From the NCBI RefSeq assembly GCF_024721315.2, contig NZ_JANFAK020000089.1, positions 1-35,845 on the forward strand: a stretch of 35,845 nucleotides of DNA. Reading direction: 5' to 3'. Shown in pieces: positions 16,741 to 24,154 of this stretch (position 1 is its first letter; each line of letters begins with the position of its first letter). Made by a program: the position numbers and the translations under genes. The notes beneath the pieces were generated by a model. That model was not told the DNA's origin and searched no databases. It was given only the letters and a program-made list of their open reading frames with translations. Source of the stretch: Streptomyces sp. Isolate_45 (lineage in GTDB: Bacteria > Actinomycetota > Actinomycetes > Streptomycetales > Streptomycetaceae).

Positions 16741-16890
16741 TGGTGGGCAGGCTGCTGCTGATGGTCATCATTCGGCAGCTACAGGGCACGCGCCCGTGTA
16801 GATAGGCCAACCGTGAGTTACCGTGACGAAGCGGACGACGCTGGTTACGGCCGCCGAGACTCGTTCTTCGAACCACTCAGGGAGAAACAC

Positions 16891-17124
16891 ATGGCCACCA
16901 AGGCTGAGAAGATCGTCGCCGGGCTCGGCGGCATCGAGAACATCGAAGAGGTCGAGGGCTGCATCACCCGCCTGCGCACCGAGGTCATCGACCCGAGCAA
17001 GGTCGACGAGGCCGCCCTGAAGGCCGCGGGCGCGCACGGCGTCGTCAAGATGGGCACCGCGATCCAGGTCGTCATCGGCACCGACGCCGACCCGATCGCC
17101 GCCGACATCGAAGACATGATGTGA
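16891..17124 (+). CDS. nagF: GlcNAc PTS EIIB subunit
   Basis: A 77-residue IIB domain protein. The phosphorylated cysteine is Cys24 in EEVEGCITRLRTEV, the standard IIB-glc motif, and VVKMGTAIQVVIGTDAD follows. It receives phosphate from the IIA protein Crr (not in this window) and passes it to sugar bound by the EIIC permease. AGGGAGAAAC lies just upstream of the ATG at 16891, and the in-frame extension to 16813 is hydrophilic and not needed. It is divergent from nagE1, with the shared dre box in between. A terminator follows, so it is monocistronic. Confidence 0.93.
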   Translation: MATKAEKIVAGLGGIENIEEVEGCITRLRTEVIDPSKVDEAALKAAGAHGVVKMGTAIQVVIGTDADPIAADIEDMM

Positions 17125-17198
17125 GCTGAGCCCACCCGGCTCCCCGGCGCACCGCACGCCGCTCGACGGCGCCGCCGTACGGCCGCCGTACGTACGAC

Positions 17199-17233
17199 AG
17201 GACCCCGTCCCGGACCGACCCGGACGGGGTCCT
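17199..17233 (+). terminator. terminator after nagF
   Basis: AGGACCCCGTCC (17199-17210) and GGACGGGGTCCT (17222-17233) pair perfectly over 12 bp around an 11-nt loop, followed by CTCGC. Confidence 0.85.
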
Positions 17234-17252
17234 CTCGCATCCCCGCACCGAC

Positions 17253-17258
17253 TAGGCT
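17253..17258 (+). promoter_or_regulatory. candidate -10 box for leaderless rph
   Basis: TAGGCT, 7 nt, then the ATG at 17266, without Shine-Dalgarno. Confidence 0.5.
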
Positions 17259-17265
17259 CACAGCC

Positions 17266-18000
<735 letters not shown>

Positions 18001-18044
18001 CCCGCGCAAGAACCACCGGGCGTGCAGCCGCGTCCGAGCAAGTA

Positions 18045-18074
18045 CGGGCGCACGGTGTCACAGCCGTGCGCCCG
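18045..18074 (+). terminator. terminator after rph
   Basis: CGGGCGCACGG (18045-18055) pairs with CCGTGCGCCCG (18064-18074) over 11 bp around an 8-nt loop. Confidence 0.75.
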
Positions 18075-18106
18075 TCCACATATCCGAGCCGTGGGGGGAC
18101 CCCGAA

Positions 18107-18493
18107 ATGAAGCCGAAGTTCCGCATTGCCGCCGTGGCGTTGGCCGCCGCGCTCACCGTCCCGGCCCTGACCTCCTGCGACGCGATATCCACCGCGATGG
18201 ACTGCGCCAACACGGCGGTGGCCATCGCGGACAGCGCCAACGACCTCCAGCAGGCGGTCTCGCAGGCCGGCAACAGCCCGCAGGACGCCCAGAACGCGCT
18301 GAACTCGATCGACGCGAGCCTGAAGAAGATCGGCGACCAGACGGAGAACGCCGACCTGGGCAAGGCCATCGACTCGATGACCACGGCCGTGGAGAACGTC
18401 CGCACCTCCCTGGAGAGCGGCAACGTCAACCCGGACATCAAGCCGGTCGCCGACGCCGCCTCGGAGATCTCCAAGGTCTGCACCCCGGGCTGA
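18107..18493 (+). CDS. putative lipoprotein, coiled-coil-like
   Basis: A 128-residue protein with a signal peptide and a lipobox, LTSC, giving Cys24 as the lipidated residue. The mature part is polar with long Ala/Asn/Asp/Ser-rich helical stretches (NDLQQAVSQAGN, NALNSIDASLKKIGDQ), likely an extended helical domain outside the cytoplasmic membrane. No enzymatic motif. A GGGGGGACC sequence lies just upstream of the ATG. It lies between rph and rdgB on the same strand; it could be transcribed with rdgB. Function unknown. Confidence 0.78.
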   Translation: MKPKFRIAAVALAAALTVPALTSCDAISTAMDCANTAVAIADSANDLQQAVSQAGNSPQDAQNALNSIDASLKKIGDQTENADLGKAIDSMTTAVENVRTSLESGNVNPDIKPVADAASEISKVCTPG

Positions 18494-18510
18494 GCCGTCC
18501 GGCGGCCCGG

Positions 18511-18516
18511 AATAAT
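18511..18516 (+). promoter_or_regulatory. candidate -10-like hexamer for rdgB
   Basis: AATAAT, 6 nt, then the ATG at 18523. It matches only the looser consensus. A GAGGG also lies too close to the start to be a usual ribosome binding site. Confidence 0.3.
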
Positions 18517-18522
18517 GAGGGC

Positions 18523-19137
18523 ATGACCTCGACGCCCAGCCGCCTGATCCTGGCCACCCGCAACGCGGGCAAAGTCACCGAACTCCGCGCCATCCTGTCC
18601 GACGCCGGCCTGCCGCACGAGCTGGTCGGCGCGGACGCGTACCCCGACATCCCGGACGTCAAGGAGACCGGCGTCACCTTCGCCGAGAACGCCCTCCTCA
18701 AGGCCCACGCCCTCGCCCGCGCCACCGGCCTGCCGGCCGTCGCCGACGACTCGGGCCTGTGCGTCGACGTCCTGAACGGCGCGCCCGGCATCTTCTCCGC
18801 CCGCTGGGCCGGCTCCCACGGCGACGACAAGGCCAACCTCGACCTGCTGCTCGCCCAGCTCGGCGACATCGCCGACGAACACCGCGGCGCCCACTTCTTC
18901 TGCGCGGCGGCCCTGGCCCTGCCGGACGGCACCGAACGCGTCGTCGAGGGCCGGCTGCTCGGCACCCTGCGGCACGCCCCCGAGGGCGGCGGCGGCTTCG
19001 GCTACGACCCGATCCTCCAGCCCCTGGGCGAGTCGCGCACCTGCGCGGAACTGACGGCGGCGGAGAAGAACGCCATCTCCCACCGCGGCCTGGCCTTCCG
19101 GGCCCTGGTCCCGGTGATCCGGGAGCTGCTGGGCTGA
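18523..19137 (+). CDS. rdgB: dITP/XTP pyrophosphatase (RdgB/HAM1)
   Basis: A 204-residue protein that hydrolyses non-canonical purine nucleoside triphosphates such as dITP, ITP and XTP. Motifs are ATRNAGKVTEL near the N-terminus, ADDSGLCVDVLNGAPGIFSAR in the middle, GFGYDPIL, and ISHRGLAF at the C-terminus. Length is normal. It follows rph and the lipoprotein gene. A perfect 15-bp hairpin follows, shared with the convergent tRNA-Leu gene. Confidence 0.93.
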   Translation: MTSTPSRLILATRNAGKVTELRAILSDAGLPHELVGADAYPDIPDVKETGVTFAENALLKAHALARATGLPAVADDSGLCVDVLNGAPGIFSARWAGSHGDDKANLDLLLAQLGDIADEHRGAHFFCAAALALPDGTERVVEGRLLGTLRHAPEGGGGFGYDPILQPLGESRTCAELTAAEKNAISHRGLAFRALVPVIRELLG

Positions 19138-19149
19138 CGCCGACATGCA

Positions 19150-19187
19150 AACGGCCTGCGAATCATGTCTTCGATTCGCAGGCCGTT
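19150..19187. terminator. perfect 15-bp hairpin between rdgB and tRNA-Leu
   Basis: AACGGCCTGCGAATC (19150-19164) and GATTCGCAGGCCGTT (19173-19187) pair without mismatch around an 8-nt loop. The hairpin lies 5 nt beyond the mature tRNA 3' end on the minus strand. Confidence 0.85.
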
Positions 19188-19191
19188 ATCG

Positions 19192-19275
19192 TGCGGCGGA
19201 AGGGATTCGAACCCTCAAGCCGTTTCACGGGCCACAGATCCTAAGTCTGCTGCGTCACCACTGCGCCACCACCGC
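19192..19275 (-). tRNA. tRNA-Leu (anticodon UAG)
   Basis: On the minus strand the acceptor stem is GCGGTGG paired with CCGCCGC, including one T-G pair, with discriminator A. The D-arm, a long variable arm typical of leucine tRNA, and the T-arm sequence GGGTTCGAATCCC are present. The anticodon loop CTTAGGA places TAG (19241-19243), reading CUA. No CCA is encoded, as is common in Streptomyces. It is convergent with rdgB and shares the hairpin terminator. Confidence 0.93.
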
Positions 19276-19336
19276 TAGCCGCCTGCCATGATAGCGGCAG
19301 ACGACCGAGGAGTGCCGGCAAGAATCATCGAGCCTG

Positions 19337-19441
19337 TCGGCGGCGCCCTCCCCGGCACCATGTGCCGGTGATTGCATGGCGGTTGGGGCGCGGCAGCCGC
19401 AGATCCTCGAGGCGGTCGTCGCTCCGGTCGCCGTTGATGTT
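19337..19441 (-). pseudogene. decayed HNH endonuclease fragment
   Basis: On the minus strand the translation contains NINGDRSDDRLEDLRLP then RPNRHAITGTWCRGGRR. This resembles the end of HNH endonucleases of the form HINGDR-x-DNR-x-ENLR-x-LCPNCH. The aligned zinc-binding Cys positions are Pro/Arg here, the first His of HIN is Asn, and no proper gene start precedes the fragment; nearby sequence in other frames looks scrambled. Only about 35 codons remain recognisable, so it is a remnant. The 290 nt between tRNA-Leu and the bcp terminator hold nothing else I can support. Confidence 0.5.
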
Positions 19442-19566
19442 CCTTCGCGTAAGGGCTGATCGGCATGTGTCCGGCCCCGTCCGTTCCCCGGCCGCGCGTG
19501 CGGCCCTCGTACGGAGTAGCGGGTCGGAAGTCGGAAGGTTGCGGGGCATTCGGTCCGATGAACGGA

Positions 19567-19595
19567 GCGGCCCGCACCGGTTGGGTGCGGGCCGC
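19567..19595 (-). terminator. terminator after bcp
   Basis: GCGGCCCGCACC (19567-19578) and GGTGCGGGCCGC (19584-19595) pair perfectly around a 5-nt loop, just beyond the bcp stop on the minus strand. Confidence 0.8.
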
Positions 19596-19617
19596 TGCGG
19601 CGAAGGGGTGGGGCGGG

Positions 19618-20085
19618 TCAGATGCCCAGGTCCTTGATGATCTTCGCTAAGTGGCCGGTCGCCTTCACGTTGTAGAAGGCGTGCGCGACCTTGCCCTCCT
19701 CGTCCACGACGACCGTGGAACGGATGACCCCGGTCACCGTCTTGCCGTACAGCTTCTTCTCGCCGAAGGCGCCGTACGCCGTCAGGGTCTTCTTCTCCGG
19801 GTCCCCGACCAGGGTGACCTTGAGGTTCTCCTGCTCGCGGAACTTGGCGAGCTTCTCCGGCTTGTCGGGGGAGACGCCGATGACGTCGTACCCGGCGGTG
19901 GCCAGGGCGTCCAGGTTGTCGGTGAAGTCGCAGGCCTGCTTGGTGCAGCCCGGCGTCAGGGCCGCGGGGTAGAAGTACACGATCACCTTGCGGCCCTTGT
20001 GGTCGGCCAGCGAGACCTCGTTGCCGTCCGCGTCGGGCAGGGTGAAGGCGGGGGCGGTGTCGCCCGGCTGGAGTCGCTCGCTCAT
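19618..20085 (-). CDS. bcp: thiol peroxidase, BCP/PrxQ-type peroxiredoxin
   Basis: A 155-residue peroxiredoxin. The peroxidatic Cys47 lies in PGCTKQACDF, with Cys52 five residues later as the likely resolving Cys, as in the atypical 2-Cys BCP group. It reduces organic hydroperoxides and H2O2 using thioredoxin. The thioredoxin-fold start LQPGDTAPAFTLPDADG is standard. A GAGGAG about 9 nt before the ATG at 20085 supports the start. It is divergent from the DUF3618 gene with a 120-nt gap. Confidence 0.92.
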   Translation of the reverse strand: MSERLQPGDTAPAFTLPDADGNEVSLADHKGRKVIVYFYPAALTPGCTKQACDFTDNLDALATAGYDVIGVSPDKPEKLAKFREQENLKVTLVGDPEKKTLTAYGAFGEKKLYGKTVTGVIRSTVVVDEEGKVAHAFYNVKATGHLAKIIKDLGI

Positions 20086-20205
20086 CTCAACAGTCTCCTC
20101 GGGAGGGGATCGGTACGTCATGAGCCTAAGCTGACGGAGCTGACAGACTGTCCATGGTGGATCACGCCACAGACGACACGACGACACAACGACGGAGGCA
20201 GCGCG

Positions 20206-20523
20206 GTGCCGGAAGCCAGGACCCCCGCTCAGATCGAGGCGGACATCGTCCGTCGCCGCGAGCAGCTCGCCGAGACGCTCGACGAGATCGGCGTGCGCAT
20301 GCACCCGAAGACGATCATCGGGGACGCGAAGGCGAGGGTCGCCTCGACGGTCGACCACACCGCCGGTCGGGCCTTCGTCGCCGTCAACCGGCTCGTCACC
20401 GACGCCAAGGACGGCCTGCGCCACGAGGACGGGGCGCCGCGCCTCGAGCGGATCGTGCCCGTGGCGCTGCTGGCCGTCGGCGTGGTCGGACTCCTCGTGG
20501 TCTCGGCGCGTCGCAAGCGTTGA
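20206..20523 (+). CDS. DUF3618 family protein
   Basis: A 105-residue protein with the N-terminal DUF3618 motif (PAQIEADIVRRREQLAETLDEI), a basic amphipathic middle and a single C-terminal hydrophobic helix (VPVALLAVGVVGLLVVSA) followed by RRKR. It is therefore tail-anchored in the membrane with the bulk in the cytoplasm. The GTG at 20206 has GGAGG 7 nt upstream. The gene is divergent from bcp and upstream of the GroES-like gene, 46 nt away on the same strand. The function of DUF3618 is unknown. Confidence 0.87.
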   Translation: MPEARTPAQIEADIVRRREQLAETLDEIGVRMHPKTIIGDAKARVASTVDHTAGRAFVAVNRLVTDAKDGLRHEDGAPRLERIVPVALLAVGVVGLLVVSARRKR

Positions 20524-20557
20524 GCACCCACCGGCGGACGGGGCGGGCGGCGGCGGG

Positions 20558-20563
20558 TAGGTT
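20558..20563 (+). promoter_or_regulatory. candidate -10 box for leaderless GroES-like gene
   Basis: TAGGTT, 6 nt, then the GTG at 20570. There is no Shine-Dalgarno. Confidence 0.45.
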
Positions 20564-20569
20564 CGGGGC

Positions 20570-20911
20570 GTGAGCGAGAACACCACCCACGACAAGCTGC
20601 CCATTCGCATGCTGCACGACCGCGTGCTCGTGAAGTCCGACCTGCCCGAGGGCGAACGCCGCTCCGGCGGCGGCATCCTGATCCCGGCGACGGCGGCCGT
20701 GGGCAAGAGGCTCGCCTGGGCCGAGGTGGTCGCGGTCGGGCAGAACGTACGGAGCGTGGAGCCGGGCGACCGGGTGCTGTACGACCCGGAGGACCGGGCC
20801 GAGGTCGAGGTGCGCGGGGCGACGTACGTCCTGATGCGCGAGCGGGACCTGCACGCCGTGGCCGCGGAGCGGCTGGAGGGGTCCAAGGACTCCACCGGGC
20901 TCTACCTCTGA
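20570..20911 (+). CDS. GroES-like co-chaperonin, not linked to groEL
   Basis: A 113-residue protein of the Cpn10/GroES family. The start IRMLHDRVLVK, the mobile loop with GGILIPA (Gly35-Ile38 preserve the GroEL-contact pattern), and VEPGDRVLYDPED with the final strand AEVEVRGATYVLM are visible. Streptomyces usually has a canonical groES next to groEL1 elsewhere; this copy stands alone here and has a longer N-terminus and C-terminus than E. coli GroES. The GTG start appears leaderless. It may be a specialised or stress-specific co-chaperonin; that is speculation. Confidence 0.88.
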   Translation: MSENTTHDKLPIRMLHDRVLVKSDLPEGERRSGGGILIPATAAVGKRLAWAEVVAVGQNVRSVEPGDRVLYDPEDRAEVEVRGATYVLMRERDLHAVAAERLEGSKDSTGLYL

Positions 20912-21043
20912 TCCGGCGGGTCTCCGGCGGATCCCCGCAGGATCTCCGCCGGGCCCCGCGTTCCACCCCGCGACACCCCTGAGGGCCGGTGGCCGAGGTC
21001 ACCGGCCCTTCGTGCCGTCCCTTTGCTACGGTGGAGGGGAACC

Positions 21044-21089
21044 CCCGACGAGACGCGCCGTACCGGGTTGCAGGACGCAAAGACGACGC
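21044..21089 (+). promoter_or_regulatory. guanidine-III riboswitch (ykkC-III)
   Basis: The sequence follows the guanidine-III class consensus: CCCGACGAG, then CGCGCCGTAC, CGGGT, then an AGGAC motif and AAAGACG-CGC. CCCG (21044-21047) pairs with CGGG (21064-21067). GCGCCGT (21055-21061) pairs with ACGACGC (21083-21089) with one C-A mismatch to form the pseudoknot helix, and TTGC pairs with GCAA around AGGAC. It lies 34 nt upstream of an SMR exporter of the guanidinium type, which is the usual target. Downstream CGTCTCGT (21100-21107) is complementary to ACGAGACG (21048-21055) inside the aptamer and may be the switching element. Confidence 0.83.
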
Positions 21090-21123
21090 ACCCCGTTCCC
21101 GTCTCGTCCCGGAGGTGCCTGTC

Positions 21124-21444
21124 ATGGCCTGGGTTCTTCTTCTCGTCGCCGGTCTGCTCGAAGTCGGCTGGTCGATCGGCATGAAATTCACCGAGGGCTT
21201 CACCCGGTTGTGGCCGTCCGTGTTCACCGGCGCCGGCATCGTCGCCAGCATGGTGCTGTTGTCCTACGCCGCCAAGACCCTGCCCATCGGTACCGCGTAC
21301 GGGGTGTGGGTGGGCATCGGCGCGGCCGGCGCCGCGGTGCTCGGCATGGCGGTGCTCGGGGAACCCGTCACCGCCGCCCGGATCTTCTTCATCTGCCTGC
21401 TGCTGGTCGCCGTGGTCGGGCTGAAGGCCACCTCCGGTCACTGA
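21124..21444 (+). CDS. gdx: SMR-family guanidinium exporter (Gdx/SugE-like)
   Basis: A 106-residue four-helix membrane protein. The central Glu13 (AGLLEVGW) is the H+/substrate site of SMR proteins. Gly10, Trp16, Ser42 and Trp62 are all present and match the Gdx network described for guanidinium exporters, rather than the EmrE pattern. It exports guanidinium in exchange for protons, probably as an antiparallel dimer. The ATG at 21124 has GGAGG 8 nt upstream. The upstream guanidine-III riboswitch should turn expression on with guanidine. It is convergent with the PBP gene across a palindromic terminator. Confidence 0.9.
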   Translation: MAWVLLLVAGLLEVGWSIGMKFTEGFTRLWPSVFTGAGIVASMVLLSYAAKTLPIGTAYGVWVGIGAAGAAVLGMAVLGEPVTAARIFFICLLLVAVVGLKATSGH

Positions 21445-21466
21445 GCCGGCCGGAACCCGGGTGGGA

Positions 21467-21496
21467 CCGGTCGGGGCCCGTACGGGCCCCGACCGG
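21467..21496. terminator. 30-bp perfect palindrome between gdx and PBP
   Basis: CCGGTCGGGGCCCGT and its exact reverse complement lie head to head at 21467-21496 with no spacer. It sits between convergent stops and can terminate both. Confidence 0.8.
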
Positions 21497-21499
21497 GTC

Positions 21500-23980
21500 T
21501 CATTCGAGGTAGTCGGCCGGGGGCCGGCGGCCGAAGACGCCGCCCTGGGTGTCGCCGCCGGCGTTCCGGCCGGCGTCGGTCGCGCCTCCGTCCGTCCGGC
21601 CGCCGTCGGTCTGCCCGCCGTCGGTCCGACCCCCTTGGTCCTGGCCGCCGTTGGTCTGGCCTCCCTGGGTCTGCCCGCCGTCGGTCCGGCCGCCGTTGGT
21701 CTGGCCTCCCTGGGTCTGCCCGCCGTCCGTCCGACCGCCGTCGGTGCGGCCTCCCTGGGTCTGCCCCCCGTCGGTCCGGCCCCCTTGCGTCCGGCCGCCG
21801 TCCGTCCGACCGCCGTCGTCGGGGCCGCCGTCCGTCTGCCCGCCCGTCGGCGGGGTGGCCGGGTCCTCGGGGAAGTCGGGCGGGGGTTGCGGGACGTCCG
21901 GCTGCTGGGGCCGGGAGGCGCCCCGCTGGAGTTCGAGGTCGAAGTCCACGGGGTCCGAGGCCTCCAGGGCCGCCTTCGTGTAGGCCGCCCAGATCCGCGC
22001 CGGATAGCCGCCGCCCCCGATGCGCCGCTCGCCCAACGCCCCGTAGAGGGACTGGAGCGTGCCCGTGTCCGGGTCCTGGCCCATCATCGACACCACCGTG
22101 ACCAGGTCCGGGGTGTACGCCGCGAACCACGCCGAGCGGTCCAGTTCGGCCGTGCCGGTCTTGCCCGCGGCCGGGTGGCCCGCCGCCAGGGCGGCCGTAC
22201 CGGTGCCGTTGTCGACGACGCTGACCAGCATGGACGTCGTCGTATCGGCGGCCTCCCGGCTGATGACCTGCTCCGGGGTGCGGTCGGGGAGCCCGATGGT
22301 GTCCCCGCCCTTCGTGATCTTCTCCAGGAAGGTGTACGGGGTGCGCCGGCCGTGGTCGGCGAGGGTCGCGTACGCCTGCGTCATGTCCAGGACGCTCGCC
22401 TGCATGGTGCCGAGGGCGATGGCCGGGCCCGCGTCGAAGTTCGGGGTGCTCTCCGGGATGCCCAGGGCGATCGCCGTCCGCTTGACCTTTTCCCCGCCGA
22501 CGTCCACCGCCATCTGCGCGTACACGGTGTTGACGGAGAGGTCGGTCGCCGTGTTGACGGTGATGTTCCCGTAGGACACCTGCCCCTCGTTCTCGGGGGC
22601 GAAGCGGATCCGGCCGCCGACCACCGGGCGCTTGTTGTCGCCGTCGTAGAGCGTGTTCGGCGTGATGCGACGGCCTTCCTGGGTCCGGGAGTCGTTCTCC
22701 ACGGCGGCCGCGAACACGAACGGCTTGAAGGTGGAGGCCACCTGGTAGTCGTGCCGGGTCGCGTTGTTCACGTACTGCTTCGTGTAGTCGATGCCGCCGT
22801 ACAGGGCCACTACCTTGCCGGTGGCCGGATCGATGGACGCCCCGCCCGCCCGCACCGGACGGTCCGCCGGCCGCGCCGCCGGGTCGAGTTCGTCCACCAT
22901 CTCGGTCCGTACGGCGTCGACGAACGCGGTCTGACGGCGCTTGTCGATCGTCGTGGTGATCCGGTAACCGCCCTCCGCGAGGGTCTTGTCGTCCAGGATC
23001 CCGCGCTCGGTGATGTAGTCCTTGACGGCCTCCACCAGGTACCCGCGCTGGCCCGACAGGCCGGACGCCGGACGGAGCTTGCCCGGCTCGGGGAACCGAG
23101 CGGCGGCCCGCTCCGCCGGGTCCATCCACTCCTTCTTCACCATGCCGTCGAGCACGTAGTTCCAGCGGGCGACGGCGCGGTCCCGGCTGCGGGGGTGCGC
23201 GACGACGTCGAAGGCGCTGGGGGAGTTCAGCAGGGTGGCCAGGTAGGCGCCCTCGGCGGTGGTCAGCCGGGTGACGTCCTTGCCGTAGTAGGCCTGGGAG
23301 GCGGCCTGGATCCCGTAGGCGTTGCGGCCGAAGTAGCTGGTGTTCAGGTAGCCCTCCAGGATGTAGTCCTTCGACTTCTCCCGGCCGAGCTTGATCGCGA
23401 TGAAGAACTCCTTGACCTTCCGGTTCACCGTCTGTTCCTGGCCCAGGTAGTAGTTCTTGACGTACTGCTGGGTGATCGTCGAGCCGGACTGCTTGCCCTT
23501 CCCGGTGACGGTGTTCCAGGCGGCGCGGACCATCGCCTTCGGATCCACCGCCCGCTCGGAGTGGAAGTCCCGGTCCTCGGCCGCCAGTACGGCCTCCTGG
23601 ACCGTCAGCGGCACCTGCGAGAGGGGCACGTTGACCCGGTTGACCTCGCCGTCACGGGCCAACTGCGACCCGTCCGAGTACAGGTACACGTTGGACTGCG
23701 CGGTGGCGGCCGCGTTCGCCGGCGGGATGTCGACCAGCAGGTACCCGGCCACCAGGGCGCCGCCCAACAGCAGCCCGAGCAGCACGAGACCGCCCAGCAG
23801 CATGCGCCAGGTCGGCAGTGCACGACGCCAACCGGCGCGCTTGCGGCCGCCCTTGGCGGCGGGCCGTCCGCCGGCACCACCCTTACGGGGAGCGCGTTCG
23901 ACGACGGGCTCCGCCGGCGTGCCCCCGGGGGTGTCCGGATCGCGAGGCGTCCAGCCCGGTGGTGGTGACTGGTCGCTCAT
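21500..23980 (-). CDS. class A penicillin-binding protein (transglycosylase/transpeptidase)
   Basis: An 826-residue bifunctional peptidoglycan synthase. Layout: a cytoplasmic Pro/Gly/Arg-rich tail (1-60), one membrane helix (about 60-83), and a GT51 glycosyltransferase domain with catalytic Glu135 (AAEDRDFH) and GSTITQQYVKN. The transpeptidase domain has Ser416-TFK419, Ser482-Val-Asn484 and Lys607-Thr-Gly. After the transpeptidase domain comes a long tail of about 20 GG[RQ]T[DQN] pentapeptides, then a Pro-rich end. The start at 23980 has GAGGAG about 9 nt upstream. From memory this is the SCO2897-type PBP. It is divergent from an ABC exporter operon. Confidence 0.93.
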   Translation of the reverse strand: MSDQSPPPGWTPRDPDTPGGTPAEPVVERAPRKGGAGGRPAAKGGRKRAGWRRALPTWRMLLGGLVLLGLLLGGALVAGYLLVDIPPANAAATAQSNVYLYSDGSQLARDGEVNRVNVPLSQVPLTVQEAVLAAEDRDFHSERAVDPKAMVRAAWNTVTGKGKQSGSTITQQYVKNYYLGQEQTVNRKVKEFFIAIKLGREKSKDYILEGYLNTSYFGRNAYGIQAASQAYYGKDVTRLTTAEGAYLATLLNSPSAFDVVAHPRSRDRAVARWNYVLDGMVKKEWMDPAERAAARFPEPGKLRPASGLSGQRGYLVEAVKDYITERGILDDKTLAEGGYRITTTIDKRRQTAFVDAVRTEMVDELDPAARPADRPVRAGGASIDPATGKVVALYGGIDYTKQYVNNATRHDYQVASTFKPFVFAAAVENDSRTQEGRRITPNTLYDGDNKRPVVGGRIRFAPENEGQVSYGNITVNTATDLSVNTVYAQMAVDVGGEKVKRTAIALGIPESTPNFDAGPAIALGTMQASVLDMTQAYATLADHGRRTPYTFLEKITKGGDTIGLPDRTPEQVISREAADTTTSMLVSVVDNGTGTAALAAGHPAAGKTGTAELDRSAWFAAYTPDLVTVVSMMGQDPDTGTLQSLYGALGERRIGGGGYPARIWAAYTKAALEASDPVDFDLELQRGASRPQQPDVPQPPPDFPEDPATPPTGGQTDGGPDDGGRTDGGRTQGGRTDGGQTQGGRTDGGRTDGGQTQGGQTNGGRTDGGQTQGGQTNGGQDQGGRTDGGQTDGGRTDGGATDAGRNAGGDTQGGVFGRRPPADYLE
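21545..21850 (-). repeat. coding tandem repeat, about 20 Gly-Gly pentapeptides in PBP tail
   Basis: A 15-bp unit repeats about 20 times with variations, encoding GG[RQ]T[DQN]. The repeat encodes a flexible hydrophilic extracellular tail of the PBP. Copy number may vary between strains. Confidence 0.85.
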
Positions 23981-24154
23981 CGCCGGGACTCCTCGGGGCT
24001 GTGCGAAATATCCACATCCGTACCTCATGGTGTCTACCCGATGGCCGGTGCATCCGCGCCGGACGGGCATAAATCGGTCGCGTGGCTCGCCCCTCCGCAC
24101 TAAGCTCGCGCGCTTTGGCCGACGTAGGAACGACGTGGAAAACGGAGGGATACG

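Noticed and set aside
19192..19595. tRNA-Leu region as an integrated prophage or island attachment site
   Set aside because: No integrase, no repeated tRNA 3' end and no phage genes are seen; the only odd element is a short HNH remnant.
21545..21850. Tandem repeats that look like a CRISPR or minisatellite array
   Set aside because: The repeat is in frame with the PBP and encodes regular Gly-Gly pentapeptides, with no spacers of unique sequence.
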